64,000 bases of DNA. Source: Davidsoniella eucalypti. Lineage: Eukaryota; Ascomycota; Sordariomycetes; Microascales; Ceratocystidaceae. The position numbers and the translations under genes were made by a program. The stretch is taken from positions 1 to 64,000 of the forward strand of contig RMBW01000014.1 in the NCBI GenBank assembly GCA_004009845.1, in the 5' to 3' direction. Below are positions 43,316 through 55,802 of this stretch, in pieces. The notes beneath the pieces were generated by a model that was not told the origin of the DNA, made no database searches, and saw nothing but the letters and a program-made list of their open reading frames with translations. Position 1 is the stretch's first letter. Every line of letters starts with the position of its first letter.

Positions 43316-44826
43316 TTTGGCCAAGTTCGATAGCTTGAAAAAGAGTGTGTGGAATATGAGAGGCAAGTGAAAAAATTGTGTGAGACCAAGTGAAACTTGC
43401 GAGTAAAATATAATAGAAGGAGAAAGAAGTGGTCAGCCCTTTTTTTTTTCTTTTTTTGTTCCCTGAGTTGTTTTGGTAAGACTTCATCATCCCATGGTTC
43501 TTGAGTTAGCCACTGGCCATGCTGACATAATAATGGCAGTAAATGACATTCATTATGCACGGTTAAGCACGGAGGGGAAAAAAAAAACAAGAATAACGCA
43601 GTGGATAAATATCTGTAAGAATTAACAAGTGGATTGGGGATGTTGTGATACTCACGTGTTCAATAAGTAAATAAATAGTGATTGAAGATGATAGGTGATG
43701 AGAAGACTAAGAACAACAAAGAGAGAGACATCGATTCTATTTAAATGTCTAAAGCATCAATGGAAATTTATAGACAGTGTGCTACACTTAAGCCTACTAA
43801 TCCGGCCGACATTCCTGAATATCTATTTTGTTACTCAATCTTCATTATATCACTGTCTAAACAATAACATCAGTAACGACTATCACAAGCCAAAAAGACA
43901 AGAAAAAATTACACTCAATTCGTCGTGTAGATGCTGCAGAGACAAGGATCATCATACCTTACTCTATATACTATGCTATGCTACCTGTAGCTTGGCTATA
44001 CTAACTCGCAATAAGAGGCTAATTAGAGTAGAAATAGGGCGTTCTGGAAACGGACATTCGGGGATTTGTTGAGATGCACGAGATGCGGCCTACATTTGTT
44101 TTTGTCATGATCTCTAAGACTAGAAGTATTCATGATATTAACAATCCGATGATGTCGTGAACTCTGTATATCATAGTATCATTATCATGATAGCTGTAGC
44201 ACAAATACAGATCTACATTATCATAATCAAGCTCTGCATTGAATCACTATAAGTATCCAACTCTAGATAACTATACCTTTTGATTTCTATATTAGTGAGC
44301 TATGTAGTCAAAACTTCTGTTGTTCTCTCTTGAACCATTGGAAATTTTGTTGGGGCAGAATATCTCGCGAGATCCACAATCACATGCCAAAACGATACCA
44401 TGTCAAGTTGTAGATAGGTGAAGAACATCATCATCACCTTGTTTTATATGAGCCATATCGTTTGGTTCAACAAACTCAATCAATTGAATCTTCACATGAA
44501 AATCTAATGATGCTCAATATATAAAAGAGTGTACATTTACCATGCCGAAAATACTCATTTCCCAACAATTCAGATATATAAACAGATATATTTATGTTAT
44601 GCTCCTATACATATATGTATACATGCCTTTTTCATTATTTTTTACAATAACATATCCGGAATGGACAACTTGCATATTTGATGCAGTATTCATGACTAAG
44701 AGAAAAACGCATACGAGTATTATTTATCTTGTACAAAATAGCTAGAAGCAGAGGCCAGGGTTCCTCTTTCAAAGCTTCATAAAACATCTCATCTCACTTC
44801 AACCTTATTAACCCAATTTGCTTCGT
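43316..44826. other. Intergenic, upstream of OPI3
   Basis: 1.5 kb, AT-rich, with T9-10 and A8 runs near 43440 and 43580. Frames at 43695-44072 and 44542-44745 show no motif. The OPI3 promoter must lie just right of 43315; no choline/inositol-type CANNTG element is clear enough to call. Confidence 0.45.
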
Positions 44827-46237
44827 TTATTCGGCAACCCACACTGCTGCCATACCCATACCAGTTCCAATGCACATTGACGTCACACCAATCTTCTTGT
44901 TTGTCCGCTTCAGCTCATAGAGCAGTGTCGAAACCTGTCTTGCGCCAGTGCAGCCCAGAGGATGGCCAAAGGCAATAGCACCTCCCTTGGGGTTAATCTT
45001 CTCCTGGGGTATGTTCAGCTGCTCAGCACACCACAGGCACTGGGAGGCGAACGCCTCGTTGATTTCGTAGATATCAACATCGGAGACGCTGATGCCAGCT
45101 AGATCTAGAGCCTTGGGGATAGCCTTCCAGGGACCTTGACCCATCAGTAGCGGAGCCACACCGACGATGCTGGCAGCTACGTACTTGCCCAAGATTTTTT
45201 GGCCAAGCTTCTCAGCTGTTGACCGCTTCATGAGAAGGACGGCAGCGGCGCCATCAGAGATTTGCGACGCGTTACCGGCGTGGATTGTTCCATCCTTGCT
45301 GAAGGCAGCACGGATCTTGCCAAGGCTTTCAACTGTGATGCCATCACGCACACCATCGTCACGATCCACAACAACCTCCTTGGTCTGATCGGTCTTAGGG
45401 TCTTCGAATTTGACCTTGAGGGGCGCAATCTCCTCCTTGAAGAGACCGGCCTTCTGTGCGGCAACAGCCTTCTGGTATGAGTTGGCGGCAAAAGTATCCT
45501 GCTTCTGACGTGTGATACCCAGCTGTGATGCCATGTCCTCGGACAGTTTGCCCATGGGCACGCGGCAGTCGGACGCCTGCTTGTGAGACTCGAGCAACGG
45601 ACTGAACTCTGTGACGGCGCCGGGGCCATACTGTGAGCTCATGCTCTCGACACCGGCACCAATACCGATATCAATCATACCAGACTTGATCTGGTTGGCT
45701 ACATCGACGCAGGACTGAAGGCCAGACGAGCACTGGCGGTTGAGGGTGCGCACGGCGGTAGTATCGGGGAATCCGGCAACGAGGATAGCAGCACGCATCT
45801 CGGTAGCACCACCTCCGGGCGCAAGAACAGTGCCGACACACACATCCTCGACCAAAGCGGGGTTGATGCCGGAGCGTTTGACTAGAGCATCAAGAACACC
45901 GGCAACTAGGTCGGCAGCGGCGGTATCCTTGAAGCCACCCTTACCACCCTTGGTGAAAGCGGTACGGCAAGCAGCGGTGATAACAATCTAAAAGGCACAG
46001 AGAGATATCAGGTTAGCAAAAAGAGCCGTTGAATCGAGCTTCGCGGATGGGTGGCGCTTACATCGTCGGGGCTCTTTTTTAGTAGCTTCTCAACGCCACC
46101 TGGGTTTGGCTTGCCAGAAACCTGGCCAGCGACTTGCGTTAATCTATCGACAGCTATGTGTGAAATCAATAGTTAGTAGGTGACTCCAACGGCATATATT
46201 GCTACTAGATGAATCGAATGCAAAACATACCGCCCAT
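44827..46237 (-). CDS. POT1: Peroxisomal 3-ketoacyl-CoA thiolase
   Basis: The last step of fatty-acid beta-oxidation: thiolytic cleavage of 3-ketoacyl-CoA to acetyl-CoA. Exons 46237-46231 (7 nt), 46153-46062 and 45987-44827; 419 residues. The N-terminus, MGAVDRLTQVAGQV, contains RL-x5-QV, a plausible PTS2 peroxisomal signal. Catalytic residues are visible: NRQCSSGLQ (nucleophilic Cys), GGAIAFGHPLGCTGARQ (His of the GHP motif) and CIGTGMGMAAVW near the C-terminus (second Cys). SMSSQYG and NEAFASQCLW also match. The 7-nt first exon (ATGGGCG) is set by a good GTATGT donor and by the fact that no other in-frame ATG precedes the conserved start. Intact. No regulatory oleate element can be called with confidence. 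Confidence 0.93.
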
Positions 46238-47603
46238 TGTTGACTCGTGAAGTTAGTATTGTAGGAGAATTGAGAATATCGGTTGATTGGCAGATCTGGT
46301 ATTCAATGCCAACTGTTTGCAGATACTGTTGTTATGATGTACGAAGGAAATAAAAAAAGACAATATATTCCTGTAGGAATTATGAAAATGAAGAAAAAGT
46401 AGAGAAAGAAGGAAATAATCAAGAAACAAATAAAATAAAAATACCAGCCCACCCTTTTTAACAACAAGCGACCGAGGAATCGCAACTACCCTTTTTCCAA
46501 TCGCATGCGGTATCACACAAACCCACATCCCCCGTGCCGAGGAGCTTGTTTCTTTATTACTAACAATCAACGTATTATGTACATATTGACAGTGTCTATC
46601 CCCTTAGATCTATATGTTCCTCGTCATGATCGAGGGAGGAACGTGCAACAAGCAAGGGCGGCTGGGTTCCATGCCGAGGCACATGTCAAATTTCAGTGCT
46701 CGAACAAGCAAAGGCAAAGACACCCAAAAAGAGGGTACATTCACATATCTGTAGTTAAAAAAATATGGGGACCTTCTTACCCTCCAGAGGTTTGGAGAAC
46801 CTAGTATGCAAAGCTACAACTTGTTTGCTCTGATAGTTATATGTACTATTGCTCTTGATAGTGCACTGGAAGTTCCCCAAACTTTGTTTTCCTGGAGCTT
46901 ATTCGCGCTACTCTTCCCCGGATTTTCTTCTTCCGCTTTTAAAAATGCCATTTTCAAACAAAGGCCGAGGCTCGATTTCCATGGTGAAACTAAAGCCATT
47001 GGTAGGATTCCAACATTTGATCAGATTCATTGAATTTCAGCGGCTAAAAAAAATGAACAGCCTTGCCTTTCTAAGCATTTTTCTTGTTCTCCAAGTGCCA
47101 CCGTCCGTTCACATGACTCCGAAAAAGAAACTAATAACGGTCAATTTGTCTTCACATGCCCGATTCCTCGGTTTCATAATGGAGTAGTACTACTAGAACA
47201 TTAACACATAATTATATAATTATGTCCCTTTCGCTAGTGTAATAATGAACGTTGCTAATTGCCCTTATCACTTGTTTTTATATCGTCGATGAATCGTGAG
47301 ATTGCTATAGGCATATATAGGCATACATTATAGTGACGACATTAAGTAGAGATGGGTGGCAGACCAATCTGACCAGCTAGTATACATGCATTAGGGTTAA
47401 TACGATAAGCACTGAATACTTCTGGTCAACGGCCGTAAGCATTCGTACTTAGTCTTTTCAACTATGTAAGACGCCTGGAGAGACGTGGCCAACTTTAGCA
47501 GCTTTATAGTATGATTTGGTAATGAGCACACATTCATTCACATTGTGATGATCTATGATTGTAGTTGTGTATGAACTTCTAAAACTAAAGACAAAATATA
47601 CTA
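46238..47603. other. Intergenic between POT1 and AIM21
   Basis: Promoter side of POT1 and 3' side of AIM21. Overlapping short frames at 46253-47187 have no domain and no splice-consistent extension. No repeat seen. Confidence 0.45.
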
Positions 47604-50433
47604 TTAAGCGACAGAGGTAGTGGCTTCAGGCTTTTCTTCAGTAGCATCCTCCTGAGTTTCTACCTTGGGCTCTTCAACGTGGGGCTTCTTGACCTCCGTA
47701 GTTTCAGTATCGGCCCGCTCTTCTACCTCGGGAATAGCTGGTTCTTCAGACGTAACTTCCACATCAGTAACCTTGATTTCTGCTTCATCCACTACCGCCT
47801 GTGCTACTGGTTCAGCATCGGGGTTGGTCTCTGTGGCTTCAGGTAGGTCAAGCACCTTTCCAGTTGAAGCCTCGACGTCAGGGGCTAGAGTAGGTTCCTT
47901 GGCTGGCTCAGGCACATCTCCGATGACCTTTTCAGGTACTGTTGACTCTGCCTCAACATCAGCCTTCTCCACGTCATTGACTGCTGCTGCAGCAGGCTCT
48001 TCGACTTCAGCTGGTTCGATTATTTGTGTAGATGCAGCAGGAGCATGAGTCTGTGCAACTTCAGGTTTTGAGGCAGCCTTGGAAAAGCCTTCGAAGGCCA
48101 GTTTTCCAGATGGGTCGATACTCCATAATAGTTGAGGTTGGGTGATAGAAAAGGACAGGACCGGAGCTTCAGGTTCGAGAGACAGAGGAGCGGCAGCCTT
48201 AGCCGGAGCCCGGCGCTGAGGGCCACGTGCACGACCCTTACGGGCATCGCTTAGTGGTGCCTTTTCAACGGCTGGCTTTGCTTCTTCAATAGCAACGGGA
48301 GGAGCTGGTTCTTCCTGCTTTGGGGCCTGTGGTCCAAGCTGCAGACGACGATTCAAGTCTGACATGAATCCAGCCTGAAGAGCCGCAATTTTCCCACCAG
48401 CTGGCCGCGCAATGTTAGCACGCGGCGGGATGACAGGTTTGGGCTTTTCAGAAACGGCCGGCTTGGTCTTGGGACGCGTAGGCACTGCTGGTTTCGCGGG
48501 ACGAGCCGGAACAGCGGGAAGCTGCGGGGTGCTCTGAACCATGGGCGAGCTAGGTTCGACATCGACAGGTACAGCCTCATGCCCATCCTCGACAGTGGTG
48601 CTTATGAGAGCGCTGTCAGGTGTGTCCTCCCAGATATCACGACTGGGGAATCTGGGTGTCGACTTGCAACGGAGAGCTTCAGGTGAAAGGGGACCATTGC
48701 TAGAGGAGCCAGGAGGCTTAGCATGCATACCCATACCTCTAGGCACAAAGTTGTGCTGTAATGAGGCTTCACGGCTTTTGGCTTCCTTCTCGGCTAAAAG
48801 CTCTTGCTTCTTCGCAAATGCTAGTGCGGGATTCACAGGCTCGTCAGGATCCGAGACAGTTGACTTCTTGACAGTATGTTCACGCAAGTGCTCTTCCTCC
48901 TCGTGAGCTTCTTCAATGACAGACTCATTAACATCTTCGATCAGGCTGTTGACTTCAGCAGTGTGATATGAGCTACTCGGGGCATCTTCCCAGATATCCT
49001 TGCTAGGGAACTTGTTTTTGGCAGACTTCTCGGTCGCCGACGACTCTTGTTGGACCTTGGAGCCATCGTCGTTGAAAAGCGGTTCATACTTCTTCTCCTC
49101 GTCAACATCTGCAGGAGGCGTGATTTGGTAGAAACTGGATGGTCTGCTAGTGGGGCGGCTTTTAGACTGGTCGTCACTGCTAGGGCGACGCTCGACCTCG
49201 ATGGCAGGTGTCTGGCTTTGAGAGGGTTCTTTAGCGACCTCGTCAGCAGCCAAGATCGGCACATCTTCGTGGTCTTCAGTATCAAGAGGAAGAGTCTTAT
49301 CGATATGGATATCATCGCCGACGATTGAGATGCGAGGGTTGCGCGTAGCTTCCGGAGATTGGGTACGTGAAATAGCCGGTGAAGCAATACGAGATACATA
49401 TTCCTGTTGTACCACATGTGCCATTTCCTCGGGAGGGCCACATCCGAATTCTGTAATGAGCGTGTTAGTCAAGATTCATTCGTACTATGAGTAGTACACT
49501 AATGACATGTTGAACAATGTACATACCTGTATCTTCAACATTGGTTCCATGGACAATCTTGTTAAGATCAATACTTGAGCGAGCATAGTCAACTTGGCGA
49601 TGGTTATATGAAGCATGCTTCTGCTCCTTTTGCAAAATTTCAGGACGCTTTTCATAGTACTCCTTCTCAAGCTTCTGCTTGGAAATAACGCCGTGGCTAT
49701 GGAGACCGTAACTGCCCGGTGGGAGGGTATTGGTAGTTGGCGCACGGGAGGGGTTGCGAGAAGAGTCGGAGCTCTCAGGAGCTTGGACGTCTCCAGCATT
49801 AGGAATCATGGGCACACGGCGACCAATCTCCGGGATGCCGTGTTCATCTTCAGTCAGTAGGCTTGGGTCTGAAAAAAGACCAGAAGTGCTAGTCTTCTTC
49901 TTCAGACTGCCGGTAGTGGCGGCATCACTGCCAATGGCCTCATTCAGACCTAGGGCAGCAGCGGCTTCCGAGGTAGTGCCAGTGACAGCATCAACCTTGG
50001 TCGGTAGCGATGGACGCGGGGCCTGGATCTCCAAATCGGCGGTATTATGGGTCCCGGGAGGAGGAGACGCCTTGAAACGCAGCTCGTCTCCCTGAATCTC
50101 TTCGGCGACATCGTACTCGTTGCCTTCATCGCCAATTTCCGAGGGCATGCGGGCCATGTGCGGGCGTGAAGGGGGGACCAAAGAGTCCAGCTTGGCCCCC
50201 TCGGTCTCGAGCTCGAAGGTGGCTACTTCATTGGTCGGGCTGAAGTGGATAGCCTTGGGGTTCTTCGAGAAGCCGTCATTGAGAGGGGAGGGAGCAAAGC
50301 GGTCGTCAGGGGACAGATCGCGGACCTTGCTGCGAGATGGGCGAGGAGGCACCACAGGAGCCTCCTTCATTGACGACCTGGAAGGGCGAGGGGGGACAAC
50401 TGGGGCGCTCATAGTAGTAGCAGCTGGTGACAT
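47604..50433 (-). CDS. AIM21: Aim21-like actin-patch regulator
   Basis: Exons 50433-49527 and 49450-47604 (GTATGT ... TTACAG) give 917 residues. The N-terminus repeats the Pro-rich unit PVVPPRPSRS twice, the hallmark of Aim21 and a likely SH3-binding site. DRFAPSPLNDGFSKNPKAIH follows, and the short helical block SYGLHSHGVISKQKLEKEYY ahead of HGTNVEDT, which joins EFGCGPPEE across the intron. FPSKDIWEDAPSS and FPSRDIWEDTPDS are two copies of a conserved Aim21 motif; a PAVPARPAKPAVPTRPKTKP stretch and the block QLLWSIDPSGKLAFEGFSK come later. The last ~170 residues are acidic, EA/EV-rich and disordered. In yeast Aim21 with Tda2 inhibits barbed-end actin assembly at cortical patches. The ATG at 50433 (context accATGt) is preferred to an upstream frame without similarity. 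Confidence 0.85.
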
Positions 50434-53400
50434 GGTGATGTCACGCACTATAAAAAGGTGTGAAAAGAGCTCAACATGGAAGCTCGAGATGTGGAATGTG
50501 TGGTCGTGATTTGTGGACGAGAAAGGAGAGGGAGTCAGATATTCGCAGCGCAAGCGAGGAATCAGTCGAGGTGGTCGTTATGGTGCTATTTAATGTCGGC
50601 GGATGTATAGAGTTGCGATAAAGGAAAGATAAACGAGACTCTGATGCGCCTCAGCTATAGCGTGGGAGGATTCAAGGAAGCGACTGCAACAGCAATGTGT
50701 TAGTGTTTAAATGGCCCAAAAAGGTGCTAAGCCGATCCGAGCCAGGTCGGTTTGGTCTGCTCCAGGGACCACTGCCGCTATCAGGGCAGCCAGCACAGTG
50801 GACAAAGCCCCCGTAAGCTAGTGACATAGCCAACGAGGCGGTGTAGCTACGATGGGAGCGTCCATGACAACCCGAAAATTTGCTGTATCTACAATTTGTT
50901 GATTTTGTTCTTGCCGCCCGTACCAAAGCGCAGGCTTCTGGCTATTCTGCGGGCAGCCAATACAAACAGGAAGCTGGGACATGGGATAAATGGACCTCTT
51001 CGAAGAGCAGAGACGCCGTTAGGTTGGGGACAAGATGGAGCGACGCTTGTCGCAACAAAGCAGCTCTTTTGGTTCTTTGCTTTTGGCGGGGTACGATTTG
51101 AGGGCTGGATCGGAATCAAAAGCTAGCAGCAAAGCTACGGACGATACACGATAGCAGGCGACGGGGAAAGGGCTGGTGCCATTGCTGGTTGATCTCAGAT
51201 GTGGCCAGCCTGATGTTGACACATTTCTACACCCTGAGACGTCTAGCAGGATAGATGAAGATGGAGGGGCAGCTTGTCCAAAACGGGTTGTTTTTGCTCT
51301 TGTTGGCTGTAAACAAGGGAGGCAGATTTTTGGGCCACCCAAGATGCAGGGGATGAAGAGCATCTATCAGTGGTGCAGATTCATACAGATGTATCTTGTC
51401 AACAGCCCATATCATTTTCTGATGATAAGAGCATCGCCAGCGCTATCTAGGCTCAATGGTGCACATCAGGCAGTGGCTGCTCTTTTGCTCTTAGAAAGGA
51501 ACAGCCAGGCCGATCTCAAGGGAAAGACAAGAGAGTTGGCTTGAGCCGCAGATCCGGCCCATGCCTAAGGGGGATGACGGCTATGATGCTCGAGTAGCTC
51601 GACAGGACTTACTTTGTGTTGGATAGTCAACGGTAGTGCAATGTACAGCCATGGGAATCCGGGCGGGCAAAACACAAGTGAGAGTTTCAGCCTGGCCAAC
51701 AAAGGAAGTAAATCGAGCTTAAGTATCTTCAGTATCAGTAGTGGACCCGGATGGCGACTCGAAAGCAGCCTTTGTCTTGGTTCGATAAATCCGGTGTTTC
51801 TTTTGTTATTGATTGTTTTCTCTCTTAATTTGCGCTAGGGAGAGGGCCGTACCAATACCAATAGAGCGCCATGTACGCCAGTAACTAGTTTTGCGGTAGC
51901 TTCGGTTTACTGATCCGAAGCATATAATGCTTATGCTACATTTGCAGACACAGAAAGAAACTATACACGTGAGACGAACATTTCGTGCTTCAGAGCCTGC
52001 CAAGGCTGTTCCGATGTAACAGGGACCTTCAAGATTTCAATTCTAGTAGTCGGCGGTATATTTGTGCCCTTTTTTTTCCTTTTTTTCTTTTCTTTATTGA
52101 GGTCATGTGCCTCCCACCGGAAGCTTGTCGGTTTCTAGATGGAGGACCGGAAACTGCTCTGTGCGAACAAGAGAATGGAAAATAGAAAATAAATTGTACA
52201 TCACGATGGTAGTGCTCTTTTCCTTGGTTTTCTTCTCTTTTTTTCAAGCCAGGGAAAAACTACCTGCCCCCCCCCCCAATCATATTTCTTAGAATACTAA
52301 AGGGGAGGAATTAACGATCCCAAAGAGCTTGGGAGCCGCTTCCAGTAACACCTAAACGAGCCACAATTCCAACAGCTTAATGGGCAGCCCGTCTCTAGGA
52401 CTAGCTAGAAACTAAAGCATTTACTACAAAGTATTCCCAATATAATTTTTCACGAGTATTTAGTGGCAATCAACTCGGACCCCAGGAACCATGTTTTTCT
52501 TGCTTTATCACAGCCAGGAGAATACAGTGTACTTATATCGCCAATGCTCTTTCCTTTCTCCCGACATATCGTAGCTTTGGTACAAATCTGCACAGTATTG
52601 CAGTTGCAGGATCTCATAGCAGCATCGACCCTACATGGATGTTGCTTCTGTCGGATAAACAAGACTGATAAAATCATGTGTCATCGCCATTTACTCGACA
52701 ACCACTGGCTGCCCTGCTTAAGACTAGACCCGCCGCTAAACAGAAAACGGCATCTTCCCCCAAGCGGCACAAGAAAAAATAGCCAGATAGCCAAAAACAT
52801 CACCAGGTGATAAAAGGCACTGCCGAAGTACAGAGATTCTCCATGCAAAGATAGCCTAGATTGAGGTATCTAGCATGTACTTGCCACCCTTTGAAATGCC
52901 CTCATACGTTTTTCACATTTAATATTCCTTAAAATACGTGGAATTATCCCGGCTGCTAACCCCGCCATAAATAATCTAGACATATGTACATATACATAGA
53001 TATATGTGTACACATATGTAGCTAGGTCCATAAAGCCCAAATCATACCAGCAGCTTAACCTGTTTTATTCAAAAAGCGGTCAGTCTCCATATACTGCTAC
53101 TAATCTATCAAATTTCCCTTTTTTTCTTCTCTTTTTTTCTCTTTTTCTTTACTCCTGCCTTACTGTTATCTGTATGACTGACACGTTGCTTTGTATGTCT
53201 TCCTACTCTCGCCAACCACTCAGGTACACACAATGTTCACATGGAGACTTTACGGTCTATTTCTAGGTTACAGTGACAAGGCAGAGTGAATGTGATAAAA
53301 AATAAAACTCATATATCTTGTATGGCATTGTATGGGAACAATACCTAGTTGAACGGCTACATAGTACTTAGATTCTACTATGTTATAAGCAGATACTTTT

Positions 53401-54824
53401 GTGTAATGAAAACTACTTCAAAGTCCGGAGAAATCCACCATCGATGCGTCGATCAGCAGACATTTATTCCAAAACATAAGTGTGGGTTACTTAATAGCTC
53501 ACAATATTCAGAAAGATATATAACTATACAGATATACTTCTCACATGTCACCTTCGACCTTCAATGTTGCTAAACCTGGTATATCAGCACGCCAATTAAT
53601 CCACTACTGATAAAAGATTACACTACTGACATTCTGATTGTAAGTGTGTGAATTTTCAGTACTTCTTCGTGGCTCAGCACACCTCGAATATACCAATACA
53701 CAGCCAGTTGCCCATCATTTATACAAGTCTTTATATAGCCCTCCATATGCTTCATGATGCTGTCTAGGCTATAATTCTCCAAGTACTTGCATTAAATATC
53801 TCAATTGTTTGTCAATAATATGATGTATTTGTATGAGAATCGGTTGGTGAAGAGCACGTTAGTGCTTGGGTGTATATGTTTATGTAGTTATGTGTGTATG
53901 GTCGTCAAAATAAAGGCGCTATCATCAGTACTCTATATGTATATATGTGAATATCACCTCCGTGTATCTTGCCCTACAAAAGCCACAAATACATAAAAAA
54001 GATCGTGTTGTCGTTGCAAGGTAGTCTTCAACTACTATTATTAGCAACACAACCCTAGACTGATGTGATATTTTGAACAAGGATACTATCTAGTTGTAGA
54101 AGATCGCCAAGTTGTGCCGACGATGAGCGTCAGGGTTGCTGAGCCCGGGCCTAGTAAAATCATGTAAGTCAAACTTAAACACAAACATCTACTGATTCCT
54201 CAAACTTGTGGCATATCGGTCCTTCTCTTTCTATTTATTCGTCATCATGAACCAAAGAAGGAGTTACTAGAAAATAAACAAACGAACAAAAAACAGTGTG
54301 TGTATATTAGTAAAAGCAGCACGCAAAGGACAAATGGTATGAGGGAGAGAAGAAAAATATGCGACATGGTCATGACAAAATACCAAACGCCAGTCCGGTG
54401 TTTCCTATCAGATATGTGGGAAGAAAGAAAAGGATAAGAAACGAAAACAGAACAAGAAAACGAACGCAGTGTTAACGCGGAAAATGGACAGAATTTGAAG
54501 CAGAAAACCCAATATGCAAGTTATCATCACCATCGCCTGGCGTATACCACCACCATTCCCAATATATCATAAATTGCACCAAGATACCATCACTAGCCGC
54601 AGTGTGAATGGTACGATTATAGCAGACATCAAGTCTAGCTAGGGAAGAAAGGTTTCAATCTCTCTAAATTCAAAAAAAGCCTCCTCCTCACTCCCCTTTC
54701 GTTGGTCATTCGAAGATTGTCCTATTACATCTAAACAATGTCATTTGAGCCGGGCATTAAGATCCAAGGATTCATTTGGATATGAAGACATTATAGTGCT
54801 TGTTTTGGTAGGTGCTCATTGGTC
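50434..54824. other. Gene-poor 4.4-kb region
   Basis: Upstream of AIM21 on the left and downstream of TVP18 on the right. The frames seen (for example 50672-50926, 51019-51363 and 52450-52677 minus; 51176-51544 plus) overlap antisense to one another, lack motifs and lack splice-supported continuation. A C11 run lies near 52266. The part right of 52,800 is AT-rich. A long non-coding RNA or long UTR is possible but I see no evidence for one. Confidence 0.45.
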
Positions 54825-55802
54825 TTAAACGATCATCTGGGCAACACCGGAACCACCCAGAGTCTTGCTACCAACGAACTCTTGGTTCTTAAGGGCGGCC
54901 AAAGCGTAGCAGATAGCAGTGATGGTCAAGAAGACAGCAGCAGCTATCAAACTAGAGGAGCCGCCTACCAGAGACACCCACTGCAAAGTGCCCATGACAG
55001 CATAAGTAGCAGCACGAGCCCAGTTGGTCGTGATCATGCGAATGTAGCTATCGAACTTGGGAGAGGTTGGGCAAATGCGCAAAAGAAGTGGGACCTCAAC
55101 AAATAGAATGACAAACATTGAGCATCTAAAAAGACGGTCTTGTTAGATGACGTGTATAGACAAAGATATCAAGTATTTAGTGCTAGGAACTTACAAAGCG
55201 AAAGCACAGAAGATGATGATGACGGGCTTGAAGCTAAAGATGTTGGCGATACCCACAGCCAGGCAAATGATCATGGACAGGATACCAAACCTAGGATTAT
55301 CATGTTAGTATCGATGCTTATTTCGTCGCATTCCTTTACGGCGTATAAAAACAGCGCACACGGTGTAGGCGGAGGAAGCGCTTGGGCAGTAAGGTTCGGC
55401 CAAGACGTCAAGATATTCTTCCATATCTCATCAACTAGGGCATCACCGAGTTCCCGGTGCCGATTCATTGAACTGCATTGTGCGATATTCCCCCAAAGCC
55501 TTCGAAGGGTTCCACCGCCTTTCCATTTGATCTGAGATGATAAAGCCGATGTCGCATAACTAAGATGTCCCAATTCGAGTGAAAGTAGAGCTTACCATTG
55601 TCCGTAGATGCCTAGAAAGAACAAAGGTTAGCATGCGAGTTTTTGCAATGGCTAATTGCCGATGAGCGGCGACATATTCATGATGCTAACTATCACGAGA
55701 CTTTTGCAGGCCAAACGGCCCACTTAAAGCAGCAAATCAACAAAGATCCAGGATTAGGCACGTACTGAAATTCCGGGTCATGAGCTCGTCCTTGAGAGTC
55801 AT
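54825..55802 (-). CDS. TVP18: Tvp18-like Golgi membrane protein
   Basis: Small four-TM protein of late Golgi vesicles; a role in vesicle trafficking is inferred in yeast. Exons 55802-55766, 55610-55595 (16 nt), 55290-55195 and 55125-54825; 149 residues, as in other fungi. The joined start MTLKDELMTRNFSIYGQWFG is the family signature and depends on the 16-nt micro-exon. Then SMIICLAVGIANIFSF, VIIIFCAFALCSMFVILFVEV, LLRICPTSPKF (conserved), WARAATYAVMGTLQWVSL and the near-invariant C-terminus FVGSKTLGGSGVAQMIV. All three introns are GT-AG with consistent phases. Intact. Confidence 0.92.

Noticed and set aside
50672..52810. Antisense pairs of 60-122 codon frames
   Set aside because: Mutually overlapping and motif-free; no evidence for coding.
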